Positions 51,045-60,304 are shown, counted from the stretch's first letter. The stretch is 64,000 bases of DNA from JAJZRJ01 sp040757055 (GCA_040757055.1 JBFLXY010000010.1:57408-121407); one strand, 5' to 3'. Notes: a model not told the origin generated them from the sequence alone. Translations and numbers: made by a program.

Positions 51045-53198
51045 ATGCGCATACCATTCGTCCACTGCCTCCTGTTGTTGGCCATCGCTCTCTTCTCTTC
51101 GGTGACGGCTTCGGCTGCCGTCGAGAACAGGCTCCCCCATTACGAACTGGCCGCGACCCTGCACCCGGCCACCCACCAGCTCCGTGCCACAGCCACCATC
51201 ACCCTGCCGGCCGGCGCGCCCCGCGGGCTTCCGCTGGTGCTCCATGCCGGGCTCAAACCCGTGGTCATCACCCCGGGCGCCACCCTCATCGGGCACGGCA
51301 AGGCCAAAGGGGCGGTGGAGCTGGAAACCTTCCTGCTCCAGATGCCCGAGAACATGCGCCGCGTCACCATCCGGTATCAGGGCGCCATCCACCACCCGCT
51401 GGCCCCGCGCAACGCGGCATACGCCCACGGCTTCGACGAAACCCCCGGCACCATCGGGCCGGAAGGCGTCTTCTTGAGCGGCCCCACCGCCTGGTATCCG
51501 CAACTTCCCTTTGACCGCTGCACCTTCCGTCTCCAGGTCTCTTTGCCCAAGGGGTGGCAGGGCGTGAGCCAGGGCGCGATGACCACCGCCGCGGGCCGCA
51601 CCGTCTGGACGGAAACAACGCCCCAGGAGGAAATCTACCTGCTCGCCAACCGCTTCTTCGTCTCGCAACAGACCACCGGCAAGATCACGGCCATGGCCTT
51701 TCTGCGCCAGAATGACCCCGCGCTGGCACAGCGTTATCTGGATGCCACCGGCCACTACCTCGCCATGTACGAACAGCTCCTCGGCCCTTACCCCTATGCC
51801 AAGTTCGCCCTGGTGGAAAATTTCTGGGAAACGGGCTTCGGCATGCCCTCCTTTACCCTGCTCGGCCCCACGGTGCTCCGCCTGCCCTTCATCCTCCACA
51901 CCTCCTACCCGCACGAAATCCTCCACAACTGGTGGGGCAACGGCGTCTCTGTCGACTACGAGCGGGGCAACTGGTCCGAGGGGCTCACCGCCTATCTGGC
52001 CGACCATCTCCTCAAGGAACAGGAGGGCCAGGGCGCGGAATACCGGCGAGGGGTACTCCAGAAGTACAGCGACTACGCCGCCGATGGCCGCGACCTGCCC
52101 CTCACCGGTTTCACCTCGCGCCACAGCAATGCCACCGAGGCGGTGGGCTACGGCAAGGCACTCATGCTCTTCCACATGCTGCGGCAGGAACTGGGGGATC
52201 AGCTATTTATCAAGGGACTCAGGGAGTTCTACCAGGCCAACCGCTTCCGCACCGCGGGCTTTGGTGAGGTGGAACAGGCGTTCAGCCAGGGGGCCGGGCA
52301 TGATCTCGCACCCTTCTTCCGGCAATGGGTGGAGCGCACCGGCGCCCCGCGACTGGCGGTGAAGGATGTCGCCGTGAACGAGGAGCAGGGCCTCTTCCGG
52401 TTGCAGGGCACGCTGGTGCAGGAACAAAAGGACGAGGCCTACGGCCTCACTGTGCCGCTGACCGTAACCATGGCGGGCGATGGCCCTGCACTCATGGCCA
52501 CCATCGCCATGGCAACCAAGGAGCATCCCTTCTCCCTGACCTTAGACCGCCGGCCGCTGCGGCTCGATGTGGACCCGCAGTACGATCTCTTCCGGGTGCT
52601 GGACCGCCAGGAATCCCCCCCGGCCCTTTCTCAGATTTACGGGACCCACCGATTACTCATCGTGCTGCCGGAGCATGACCCACTCCTGCCCGACTACCGG
52701 AAGTTGGCCGAAGTGCTCAGCCAGGGCGGACCGGAACAGGTGGAGGTCGTTAATGCGGCAGCCCTTCGCGCCTTGCCGAGCGACCGCGCTGTGCTGCTGC
52801 TGGGATGGGAGAACCGCTTTGCAGCGCAGATGAGCGAGGCCCTCATGCCGTATGGCGCCGCCCTCGGCCCCGAGGGATTCCGCCTTCCCGGCCGGACGGT
52901 GGCCCGGGCAAATCACAGCGTGGTTGCCGTTGGTCGCCAACCCAAAAATCCGGAGCAGCCCCTCGGCTGGATCGCCACCGACGTTGCAGCCGCCATTCCG
53001 GGTCTCAGCCGCAAGCTGCCTCACTATCACAAATACGGCTACCTTGCCTTCAGCGGTGCGGAACCAACAAACACAGTGAAAGGTATCTGGCCAGTGGTGG
53101 CCTCGCCGCTCACCAGACAGATAACCGACACGCCGGTGGCCATGGGCACCCTGCCGCAACGCCCGCCGCTGGCCCCCTCACCTTTTGCCTTGCAATAA
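51045..53198 (+). CDS. M1-like metallopeptidase, exported
   Basis: A 717-residue protein with a signal peptide (about 1-25, CLLLLAIALFSSVTASAA). An N-terminal beta domain is followed by a gluzincin domain: H290-E-I-L-H294 (SYPHEILHNWWGN) and Glu312 in NWSEGLTAYLADH. The spacing from the second His to the Glu ligand is 17 residues, one fewer than in classical aminopeptidases, as in a known group of M1-like proteins of Desulfobacterota. The C-terminal 200 residues are an unknown domain (LLIVLPEHDPLLPDYRKL and following). GCGAGGAG precedes ATG 51045. Substrate unknown; probably periplasmic. Confidence 0.82.
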   Translation: MRIPFVHCLLLLAIALFSSVTASAAVENRLPHYELAATLHPATHQLRATATITLPAGAPRGLPLVLHAGLKPVVITPGATLIGHGKAKGAVELETFLLQMPENMRRVTIRYQGAIHHPLAPRNAAYAHGFDETPGTIGPEGVFLSGPTAWYPQLPFDRCTFRLQVSLPKGWQGVSQGAMTTAAGRTVWTETTPQEEIYLLANRFFVSQQTTGKITAMAFLRQNDPALAQRYLDATGHYLAMYEQLLGPYPYAKFALVENFWETGFGMPSFTLLGPTVLRLPFILHTSYPHEILHNWWGNGVSVDYERGNWSEGLTAYLADHLLKEQEGQGAEYRRGVLQKYSDYAADGRDLPLTGFTSRHSNATEAVGYGKALMLFHMLRQELGDQLFIKGLREFYQANRFRTAGFGEVEQAFSQGAGHDLAPFFRQWVERTGAPRLAVKDVAVNEEQGLFRLQGTLVQEQKDEAYGLTVPLTVTMAGDGPALMATIAMATKEHPFSLTLDRRPLRLDVDPQYDLFRVLDRQESPPALSQIYGTHRLLIVLPEHDPLLPDYRKLAEVLSQGGPEQVEVVNAAALRALPSDRAVLLLGWENRFAAQMSEALMPYGAALGPEGFRLPGRTVARANHSVVAVGRQPKNPEQPLGWIATDVAAAIPGLSRKLPHYHKYGYLAFSGAEPTNTVKGIWPVVASPLTRQITDTPVAMGTLPQRPPLAPSPFALQ

Positions 53199-53267
53199 CG
53201 GCTATGGGTTCGCTATGCATTGGACAATGGCCGTCGCCAGCGAACCGCCGACACACCGGAGAAGAGC

Positions 53268-53867
53268 ATGGCCCTGTTTGATGAGGAATTTGCCGCACGA
53301 CTTGGCGGATTCGATCTGGACGAACTCGACCGTCACGACAGCGCCATCTACGGCGTTCGATCCGATTTCACCCTCGCCTATCTCAACGAAGCGTGGTTCC
53401 GCTTTGCCTCGGACAACCATGGGGAACCGCGCATCTCAAGCGACTGGGGGCTCGGCCGCTCTCTGCTGAACGCCATTCCCACCCCGCTGCAGACCTTTTA
53501 TTGCGAGGCCTACCGGCGGTGTCTCCTCTCCCAAAAACGCTGGGACCACGACTACGAATGTTCCAGCAGCCGGCAGTTCCGTAAATTCCACCAGACCGCC
53601 TACCCACTCGGCAGCGACAACGGCCTCCTCATCGTCAACTCGCTCACCGTGGAAAAGCCGCACCCCGCTGCACCCCTTTCTGTCGGCACCATCGAATACG
53701 AAAACGAACACGGCATCATCCAACAATGCTGCTACTGCCGTCGGATCAAGCGTTGCGATACCGCCGACTGTTGGGACTGGGTGCCGAAATGGGTCGAGCA
53801 CTCCCATCCCAGGACCAGTCACGGACTCTGCCCGGTCTGCTACCGCTACTACTACCCCACCAAATGA
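53268..53867 (+). CDS. PAS-like protein with Cys-rich C-terminal domain
   Basis: A 199-residue cytosolic protein. Residues about 15-130 look like a small PAS-type sensor (HDSAIYGVRSDFTLAYLNEAWFRFASD, LLIVNSLTV). The tail has C154-x2-C157 (QQCCYCRRIKR), a Trp-rich stretch (WDWVPKWV) and HGLCPVC with C188 and C191: the same C-x2-C...HGLCP-x-C module as the pseudo-receiver at 50362-50946. Signal and partner are unknown. ATG 53268 has GGAGAAG just upstream; an earlier in-frame TTG exists at 53220. Confidence 0.7.
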   Translation: MALFDEEFAARLGGFDLDELDRHDSAIYGVRSDFTLAYLNEAWFRFASDNHGEPRISSDWGLGRSLLNAIPTPLQTFYCEAYRRCLLSQKRWDHDYECSSSRQFRKFHQTAYPLGSDNGLLIVNSLTVEKPHPAAPLSVGTIEYENEHGIIQQCCYCRRIKRCDTADCWDWVPKWVEHSHPRTSHGLCPVCYRYYYPTK

Positions 53868-53870
53868 CAA

Positions 53871-53898
53871 CGGCCTGACCGGTGTCCCGGTCAGGCCG
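53871..53898. terminator. Strong hairpin between convergent genes
   Basis: CGGCCTGACCG (53871-53881) pairs perfectly with CGGTCAGGCCG (53888-53898) around a six-base loop. It lies between the PAS-like gene and yajC, which converge. No T-run follows on either side. Confidence 0.6.
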
Positions 53899-53942
53899 CA
53901 TGCCTCTGCCTTCTTCCCGCCGCCGACGGGGGCGCTTCAGTT

Positions 53943-54293
53943 TCAGCCGCCGCCGATCTTGCAGGAGGCGCCCTCAGCCGCCCCTCCCGCAGCCGACTTC
54001 TCCGGCCCGAGCACATAGCCGCGCGCCACCCTGACCCGCACGTTGTCGGCAATCTCCAGGGTGACCGCCGTGTCGGTGAGCCCGGTGATGGTGCCGCAGA
54101 GACCGCCGCTGGTGACCACGGCGTCGCCCTTCTTGAGGTTGGCCAGGAACTGCTGGTGCTCCTTGGCCTTCTTCTGCTGGGGCCGGATCAGCAGAAAGTA
54201 AAAGATCACAAAGATGAGGATGAGGGGAATGAACGCCCCGAAGCCGCCGCCCGCTGCCGGCGCCGCCTCAGCGGCATGTGCGATACCTGTCAT
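53943..54293 (-). CDS. yajC: Preprotein translocase subunit YajC
   Basis: A 116-residue membrane protein: one N-terminal span (about 22-42, FGAFIPLILIFVIFYFLLIRP), then PQQKKAKEHQQFLANLKKGDAVVTSGG and GTITGLTDTAVTLEIADNVRVRVARGYV, the standard YajC pattern. It associates with SecDF. It is the last gene of the operon; secD and secF, which usually follow yajC, are not here because the next gene converges. Confidence 0.96.
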   Translation of the reverse strand: MTGIAHAAEAAPAAGGGFGAFIPLILIFVIFYFLLIRPQQKKAKEHQQFLANLKKGDAVVTSGGLCGTITGLTDTAVTLEIADNVRVRVARGYVLGPEKSAAGGAAEGASCKIGGG

Positions 54294-54317
54294 GGTTGCC
54301 TCCGTACTGTTGATTGC

Positions 54318-55454
54318 CTAGGCCGGGTCGTTGTCGCCCGCTGCCCGTCTGGCGTAAAATTCCCGGCGGAACGCCGCGAACCGATCCTCGCTGATCGCCT
54401 GCCGCACCCCTGCCATGAGCCCCACGAAGTAGTGGAGATTGTGGATGGTGTTGAGGTGCGAGGAGAGAATCTCGCGGGCCATGTAGAGGTGCCGCAGATA
54501 GGCCCGGGAATAGTTGCGGCAGGTGTAGCAACCGCATTCCTCGTCCACCGGCAGGGGGTCGTCCTGATAGCGTGCGTTTTTTATAACAATCCTGCCCCGG
54601 GAAGTAAAGAGCATTCCGTTCCGCGCGTTCCTGGTGGGCATGACGCAGTCGAACATGTCGATGCCCCGCCACACGGATTCAATGAGGTTCTCCGGGGTAC
54701 CCACCCCCATGAGGTAACGGGGATGATCAGCCGGCATCTGGGGGGCAATCTCTTCGGTGAGGTCGTACATCACCTCTTCCGGCTCGCCCACCGAAAGGCC
54801 GCCCAGGGCATAGCCGTCGAAACCGATCTCCACCAGCGCCTCCAGCGCCTGGGCGCGGAGGTCGGGATACATGCCGCCCTGGACGATGCCAAAGAGCAAT
54901 TGGCCGGTTTGACTTTGCGCCGCGCGGGAGCGCCTGGCCCAGCGGGTGGTGAGATCGGTGCCCTTGCCCGCCTCCTCCCGGCTGGCCGGGTAGGGGATGC
55001 AGGTATCGAGGCACATCATGATGTCGCTTCCCAGCGCCTCCTGCACCTCCACCGCGCTCTCCGGGGTAAGGGAGAGCCTGCTGCCGTCGAGGTGCGAGCG
55101 GAAGGTGGCGCCCTCTTCGGTGATCCTGGCGAGGTCTTTCAGGCTGTAGATCTGGAAGCCACCGCTGTCGGTGAGGATGGGGCCATCCCAGTGCATGAAG
55201 CCATGCAGCCCGCCGAAGCGGCGAATCAGTTCATGGCCCGGCCGGATGTAGAGGTGGTAGGTGTTGCCGAGAATGATCCTGGCGCCCAGTTCCTTGAGGT
55301 TCTCCGGGGTGACGCCCTTGACCGTGGCCTGGGTGCCCACCGGCATGAAGATGGGGGTGGGGACGACGCCGTGGAGGGTCTGCACCTCGCCCAGGCGGGC
55401 CGCGCACTCGCCGGACTGCCTGATGAGGCGATAGGGCAAGGTCATTTCTCCCAC
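54318..55454 (-). CDS. tgt: Queuine tRNA-ribosyltransferase
   Basis: A 378-residue enzyme inserting the queuine precursor preQ1 at G34 of tRNA. Visible are TPIFMPVGTQATVKGVTPE, the catalytic region ILTDSGGFQIYSL, GGLSVGEPEEVMYD, the base-exchange Asp in IDMFDCVMPTRNARNG and the zinc site CGCYTCRNYSRAYLRHL. Normal length. It overlaps rph by 13 bases and precedes yajC by 24 bases. Confidence 0.97.
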   Translation of the reverse strand: MGEMTLPYRLIRQSGECAARLGEVQTLHGVVPTPIFMPVGTQATVKGVTPENLKELGARIILGNTYHLYIRPGHELIRRFGGLHGFMHWDGPILTDSGGFQIYSLKDLARITEEGATFRSHLDGSRLSLTPESAVEVQEALGSDIMMCLDTCIPYPASREEAGKGTDLTTRWARRSRAAQSQTGQLLFGIVQGGMYPDLRAQALEALVEIGFDGYALGGLSVGEPEEVMYDLTEEIAPQMPADHPRYLMGVGTPENLIESVWRGIDMFDCVMPTRNARNGMLFTSRGRIVIKNARYQDDPLPVDEECGCYTCRNYSRAYLRHLYMAREILSSHLNTIHNLHYFVGLMAGVRQAISEDRFAAFRREFYARRAAGDNDPA

Positions 55455-56143
55455 CAGGAAAGCAATTCGGTGATCCCCTTGCGGGCGAGACTAGCGAGGG
55501 CGGCGAACTGCTCGTCACTAAAGGGCGCGCCCTCGGCGGTGGACTGGATCTCCACCCAGTGGCCAGCACCGGTCATGACGAAGTTGGCATCCACCTCGGC
55601 CGCGCTGTCCTCGCTGTAGTCGAGGTCGAGATGGGGCACGCCGTTCACGAGGCCGGCACTCACCGCAGCCACCGGCACAAGGGGCGGCAGGGCGGCAAGG
55701 CGGCCCTCGGAGTGCATTCGGTGGATCGCGTTCTTGAGGGCCAGGGCCCCGCCGGTGATGGCCGCGGTGCGGGTGCCGCCGTCGGCGGAGAGGACGTCGC
55801 AATCCACCCGCAGGGTGACCTCGCCCAAGGTCGCCAGATCGACCACGGTGCGGAGCGAGCGGCCGATGAGGCGCTGGATTTCATAGGTACGGCCACTGCG
55901 GCCCTTGGCTGCCTCGCGCTGGCTGCGGGTATGGGTGGCGCAGGGCAGCATGCCGTACTCGGCAGTGACCCACCCCTGGCCGCTGCCCTTGAGGAATGGC
56001 GGCGCGGCCTCCTCCAGGCTCACGGCGCACGCCACCCGGGTGGCGCCCAGGGCAATGAGCACCGAACTGTAGGCATGGGGCTGAAAGCCCGGTTCGATGG
56101 AAAGGGGCCGCAGTTGCTCGTGGCCGCGCTGGTTGGTGCGCAT
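55442..56143 (-). CDS. rph: Ribonuclease PH
   Basis: A 233-residue phosphorolytic exonuclease that trims tRNA 3' ends. Visible are RPLSIEPGFQPHAYSSVLIALGATRVACA, the catalytic VDCDVLSADGGTRTAAITGGALAL and MTGAGHWVEIQSTAEGAPFSD near the end. Complete. Between the Xaa-Pro peptidase gene (8 bases) and tgt (overlap). Confidence 0.96.
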   Translation of the reverse strand: MRTNQRGHEQLRPLSIEPGFQPHAYSSVLIALGATRVACAVSLEEAAPPFLKGSGQGWVTAEYGMLPCATHTRSQREAAKGRSGRTYEIQRLIGRSLRTVVDLATLGEVTLRVDCDVLSADGGTRTAAITGGALALKNAIHRMHSEGRLAALPPLVPVAAVSAGLVNGVPHLDLDYSEDSAAEVDANFVMTGAGHWVEIQSTAEGAPFSDEQFAALASLARKGITELLSWWEK

Positions 56144-56151
56144 GGGAAGCC

Positions 56152-57249
56152 TCAGATGTCGAGAAAGGTGGTGTCGTGGTTCAAAATGCGGCAGCCCTGC
56201 TCCTCGACCACCGCCATGTTTTCGAGGCGCACCCCGCCCCAGCCAGGCAGATAGACGCCGGGTTCGACGGTGACCACCATGCCGGGCAAAAGCTGCTTGC
56301 GGTTGCGGTAGCTGAGCGACGGCCCCTCGTGGACATTGAGCCCCACCCCGTGACCGAGGCCATGGCCGAAGTGGTCGCCATAGCCCGCCTGCTCGATGAC
56401 GCTGCGGGCGGTGCGGTCCACCACCATGCCGCTCACCCCGGCCCGCAGGGCCTTGAGGCCGGCACGCTGGGCCTTGCGCACCAAGCGGATCATGGCCACG
56501 GTGCGGCTATCCGGGGTGCCGAGCACCACGGTGCGGGTCATGTCGGAACAGTAGCCATCGAGGCGCAGCCCCATGTCGATGATGATCGGCTCGCCTTTTT
56601 GGATGGGGCGGCCGGTGGGCACGGCATGGGGCAGGGCGCCGTTGGGGCCGGCCGCCACGATGGTGTCGAAACTCGGCCCCTCGGCGCCGTGGGCCCGCAT
56701 GGTGTTCTCGATGCGGTGCGCCACCTCCTTTTCCGTCTGCCCCGGCCGCAGACTTTTGTACACTTCGGCAAAGACCGCCTCGTTCATCCGCACCGCGGCC
56801 TCGATTTTTGCCAGTTCCTCCCCACTCTTCTGGAGCCGCAGTTCCTCGACGAGCCCGGTCAGGGGCGCAAGCGTCACCCGCTTTTCCCTGGCCAATCTCT
56901 CCAGGGTCTGGACGGTGGAATGGAGGAAATAGTGGCTCTCGAAGGCGAGATGCTTGATCTTCTCGCTGGTGATGAGCTTGCGCAGCAGGGTGAAAAACCC
57001 GCGCGGGTAAAGCTTCACCCGGAAGCCCTTGGCCTCGGCCTCGGCCTGCAACTGGTAGCGGGAATCGGTGAGGAGATAAGGAGGAGCGCCGTTGGCCAAG
57101 ATAAGCAGGATGCCAGAGGTCTCGGCAATGGAGTGGTCGCTGGCGGTGTAGCCGCTCAGGTAGCGGCGGTTCTCCGGCTGGGTGACAAGAAAGGCGTCGA
57201 GCCTGCGGCGAGCAAGGCCGCGCTGGATGCGGACGAGGGCGGACTGCAC
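56152..57249 (-). CDS. Xaa-Pro aminopeptidase/dipeptidase (M24)
   Basis: A 365-residue M24 metallopeptidase. The N-terminal creatinase-like domain (about 5-125) precedes a pita-bread domain with metal ligands in IIIDMGLRLDGYCSDMTRTV (two Asp), HGLGHGVGLNVHEGP (His), VVTVEPGVYL (Glu) and GVRLENMAVV (Glu). It removes or cuts residues next to proline. ATG 57249 is the only good start. Sits between two small unknown genes and rph in one operon. Confidence 0.93.
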   Translation of the reverse strand: MQSALVRIQRGLARRRLDAFLVTQPENRRYLSGYTASDHSIAETSGILLILANGAPPYLLTDSRYQLQAEAEAKGFRVKLYPRGFFTLLRKLITSEKIKHLAFESHYFLHSTVQTLERLAREKRVTLAPLTGLVEELRLQKSGEELAKIEAAVRMNEAVFAEVYKSLRPGQTEKEVAHRIENTMRAHGAEGPSFDTIVAAGPNGALPHAVPTGRPIQKGEPIIIDMGLRLDGYCSDMTRTVVLGTPDSRTVAMIRLVRKAQRAGLKALRAGVSGMVVDRTARSVIEQAGYGDHFGHGLGHGVGLNVHEGPSLSYRNRKQLLPGMVVTVEPGVYLPGWGGVRLENMAVVEEQGCRILNHDTTFLDI

Positions 57250-57258
57250 GGCGAACGC

Positions 57259-57519
57259 CTAGTGGAGGAAGTGGACAAAGACCTTGACCCCGAAGCGGTA
57301 GAGCTTGCCGTGCAGGGTCTGCAACGCCCGGGTGGCGTCGGCCTGGCCGAAATCCACCTGGTAGCGGAAGCGCTTCTTCATCTCCGTGAGGCGCTGGTAG
57401 CAGGAGCGGCCGTAGCGCGCCTCGGTGCCCTCGGCATACCACTGGCGGAAGCGCTGTTCGATCTCGTCGTACTTTGCCGGCTCCGCCTCATCCACATCAA
57501 GCAGGATCTCCACTTCCAT
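57259..57519 (-). CDS. Small conserved-looking protein of unknown function
   Basis: An 86-residue mixed-charge soluble protein without signal or membrane segments. Predicted strand-helix-strand from MEVEILLDVDEAEPAKYDEI (acidic start), FRQWYAEGTEARYG and LYRFGVKVFVHFLH. No family recognised. Nine bases from the M24 peptidase and 15 from the helical protein upstream, so it belongs to the rph-tgt operon. Confidence 0.6.
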   Translation of the reverse strand: MEVEILLDVDEAEPAKYDEIEQRFRQWYAEGTEARYGRSCYQRLTEMKKRFRYQVDFGQADATRALQTLHGKLYRFGVKVFVHFLH

Positions 57520-57534
57520 ATCCCCAGACTCCTT

Positions 57535-58134
57535 TCATGCCTGCATTTGGATCAGCCGCTGCTCGATCAGCTGCTTGTGCTGGTCAAGGGCGCGACCGTA
57601 CTGCTGGTTCAGTTCGCCCTGGAGGCGCTGCCACTCCTCCTGGAATTTCGGGTGCTGGGCCGGACTCAGCTTCATGGCCATGCCGGTCTGCTGGGCCAGG
57701 GTCTTTTCCATCATCTCCATCTGCCGCGCGAACTGGCCTTCGAGTTGCTGCCTGAGCTGGTCGCGATGCTGGAGGTAATGGTCGAGAATCTTCTGCATCT
57801 CGCCGCAGACCATGAGCAGCTCGCCGTGGGACTGGCCGACGACCGCCAGCCCTTCCATGGCCCTGGTCGCCTGCCTGATCTGCTCGGCATCCCGGGGCAG
57901 GAAAATGTTGCGCAGCAGGGTCTGCACCACCCCGCGCTGCACGTGACGCCGGACCGCACCATCAAGGCCTGCCAGACGCTGGGCAAGGTCGGAAGCCTCG
58001 TCACGCAGCCAAGCAGCGCCCAGGCGCATGCCGTCCTTCATCTGTTCCTCGGCGTCCAGGTCCACCGCCGGGCCGCCCCCCATGCGGGCCGCCCGCTCCA
58101 GCACCTTTTCCATGGTACTTTTGATCTCTGCCAT
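57535..58134 (-). CDS. Helical protein of unknown function
   Basis: A 199-residue Gln/Glu/Met-rich all-helical protein with no signal or membrane segment. Long amphipathic stretches run about 60-199 (ILDHYLQHRDQLRQQLEGQF, EEWQRLQGELNQQYGRAL), likely coiled coil. No family recognised. ATG 58134 and 58137 are adjacent alternatives (M-M start). First gene of the operon leading to the peptidase, rph, tgt and yajC. Confidence 0.6.
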   Translation of the reverse strand: MAEIKSTMEKVLERAARMGGGPAVDLDAEEQMKDGMRLGAAWLRDEASDLAQRLAGLDGAVRRHVQRGVVQTLLRNIFLPRDAEQIRQATRAMEGLAVVGQSHGELLMVCGEMQKILDHYLQHRDQLRQQLEGQFARQMEMMEKTLAQQTGMAMKLSPAQHPKFQEEWQRLQGELNQQYGRALDQHKQLIEQRLIQMQA

Positions 58135-58169
58135 CATGCCCTCCTGCAACGCAACGCGACGCTTTCTCC

Positions 58170-58198
58170 CATATACAACACCGCGGCCCGCTCGTCAG
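58170..58198 (-). promoter_or_regulatory. Candidate promoter of the rph-tgt-yajC operon
   Basis: On the minus strand CTGACG (58198-58193), a 17-base spacer and TATATG (58175-58170) lie about 35 bases before the first gene. Each hexamer matches four of six. Confidence 0.4.
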
Positions 58199-58208
58199 CC
58201 AAAAGGTG

Positions 58209-60287
58209 CTAGCGCGGGAAGGCCGCCGGAATCCCGCCGTCCACCGGCAGCGTGGCGCCGGTGGTGGGGGTAAGCCCCGAGGCGAAAAAGACCACCGCAT
58301 TGCCCACGTGGTCGGCCAGCACCTCGGTTTTCAGAAGATTGCGGTTGCGGTAATATTCCTTCAGCCCCTCGGGATCGAGGTTGCGGGCCCGCATCCGGTC
58401 CGGTCCCACCACGTCCCAGAGGCCGGAAGAGACGCCATCGGCATCGAAAATGGCATCGGCATTGATCATGTTGACCCGCACCCCGATCTCCGCCAGTTCC
58501 AGGGCCGCGATCTTGCCAAGCTGGTGAGCGCCGGCCTTGGAGGCACTGTAGGCGCCAAAGGCCGGGCCGGGGTCGAAAACGTTCTTCGAACTGTTGATGA
58601 TGACCTGGCCGCCCATACCCTGGCGCCGGAAGATGGGCACCGCCGCCTTGATCATCTCGAAGACCCCGAGGCAGTTGACCGCCATCACCTGCTGGAACCT
58701 GGCGGTGTCGAGTGCCTCCAGCCGGGCCACATGGGCGATGCCGGCATTGGGCACCAGGATGTCGAGGCCGCCGCACTCGCGGACCACGGCAGCAAGAGCC
58801 GCCGCGACCGAGGCCCCATCGGTGACGTCCATGGTCAGAGGGCTTACCGTGGCGCTGCCGAACTGCGCTGCGAGTTTCTCACACACTGCGGCAAGGCGCT
58901 GACCGTCGATGTCGGCAAGATAAACCCTGGCACCGGCCTCAAGAAGCTTGCGGCCGATGCCCAGGGCAATGGCCCCGCCGCCGCCGGTGACCAGGGCCAC
59001 CCGGCCGGCAAGGGGCAGGGGTTTTCCCTTGCCCAGTTTGGCCTGCTCCAGGCTCCAGTATTCCATGTCGAAGATGGAAGCGGCATCGAGTTCCCTGTAG
59101 GGACCAACCGCGGCACCCGCCACCTTGGCCAGCACCGCGTGCTCGGCAATGTCGGCCGCAATGCGGGCCGCCTTGGCGGAACCACCGACACCGATGATGC
59201 CGAGCCCCGGCACCAGCACCACCCGCGGCAACGGATCGAGCTTGACCCGCGTCACCCCCTTGGCCGCCACCTGCGCGGCAAAGCAGGCATCATAGGCAGC
59301 CGCATAGGCACCGACCTTTTCCGCGATGCGAGCGGCCAGGGCCGATTCATCGGCCTTGTCCGCCAGGTCGAGGAAGAGGGGATAATTCTTGGTGCGGATC
59401 ACATGGTCCGGGGTGAGGACACCGGTGGTCAAAAGTGATTCGGCATCGGGCCGGGCCAGTGCTGCCAGCACCTCCGGACCCTGGCGCAGATGGAGCACCA
59501 TGGCCTTTCCTTCCGGGCCCACCGCCCCGCGCAGAATCGGCAGCACCATCCCCTGCTCCGGCGCCGCCACGGCCGATGCCGCCACCGGCCTGGCCTTGCT
59601 GGCTGCCGCGGCAAGAAAATCCTCGGCCCGGTTTACGTAGTCGATCATCCGGTCGTAGGCAGTCTGCGCGTCGTCGCCAAAGGTGAAGATGCCATGATGC
59701 ATGAGGATGATCGCCTCCACCTCGGGTCGCTGTTCGTAGAGCTGGGCCATGGCCTTGGCCAGCGGGAAGCCGGGCATGATGAAGGGCAGGATGGCGATCT
59801 TCCCGCCCAACGCCTCCCGGAGCCGGGCCTCGCCGTCGTGCAGGTTGGTGAGGGTGACGATGGCGTCGGCGTGGGTGTGGTCGATGAAGCGGTGGGGCAG
59901 AAAGGCGTGAACCAGGGTCTCGATGGAGGGGTTGGGCGAACTGGCGTCGAGGAGATGGGTGCGGAACTGGTTGACCATCTCCTCGTCGCTGAGACGTTCC
60001 AGCACCCGCAGCTTGCGGAGATAGGCGAGATCAAGGGCCGGAAAACCCGCCGCCTCGATGGTGGCCAAGTCCCAGCCGCTGCCCTTGATGTAGAGCACCT
60101 CCATGGGCTCGCCGAGGATGTCCGGCACCGTTGCCTTGGCCGAGGTGTTGCCGCCGCCATGGAGCACCAGCGCTTCCTCCTGGCCGATCAGCCGCGAGGT
60201 ATAAACCCGCATGGCCAGGGTGACCGAACTGCCGGCATCCTCCTGCACCCGGCGCGCGGCCTCCTCTGCAGAAAAGCGGTTTTTCAT
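58209..60287 (-). CDS. Bifunctional class II aldolase / short-chain dehydrogenase
   Basis: A 692-residue fusion. The N-terminal class II aldolase domain (about 20-240) has HGGGNTSAKATVPDILG, DHTHADAIVTLTN and LMHHGIFTFGDDAQTAYD for metal binding. A linker is followed by an SDR domain (about 430-690) with the NAD motif LVTGGGGAIALGIGRK, NAGIAHVARLEAL and catalytic SSKN...YSASK. Related fusions (RhaEW type) split rhamnulose-1-phosphate and oxidise lactaldehyde; the actual sugar here is unknown. No kinase or transporter is next to it. Confidence 0.9.
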   Translation of the reverse strand: MKNRFSAEEAARRVQEDAGSSVTLAMRVYTSRLIGQEEALVLHGGGNTSAKATVPDILGEPMEVLYIKGSGWDLATIEAAGFPALDLAYLRKLRVLERLSDEEMVNQFRTHLLDASSPNPSIETLVHAFLPHRFIDHTHADAIVTLTNLHDGEARLREALGGKIAILPFIMPGFPLAKAMAQLYEQRPEVEAIILMHHGIFTFGDDAQTAYDRMIDYVNRAEDFLAAAASKARPVAASAVAAPEQGMVLPILRGAVGPEGKAMVLHLRQGPEVLAALARPDAESLLTTGVLTPDHVIRTKNYPLFLDLADKADESALAARIAEKVGAYAAAYDACFAAQVAAKGVTRVKLDPLPRVVLVPGLGIIGVGGSAKAARIAADIAEHAVLAKVAGAAVGPYRELDAASIFDMEYWSLEQAKLGKGKPLPLAGRVALVTGGGGAIALGIGRKLLEAGARVYLADIDGQRLAAVCEKLAAQFGSATVSPLTMDVTDGASVAAALAAVVRECGGLDILVPNAGIAHVARLEALDTARFQQVMAVNCLGVFEMIKAAVPIFRRQGMGGQVIINSSKNVFDPGPAFGAYSASKAGAHQLGKIAALELAEIGVRVNMINADAIFDADGVSSGLWDVVGPDRMRARNLDPEGLKEYYRNRNLLKTEVLADHVGNAVVFFASGLTPTTGATLPVDGGIPAAFPR

Positions 60288-60304
60288 GCATGGTACCCTT
60301 TCGG

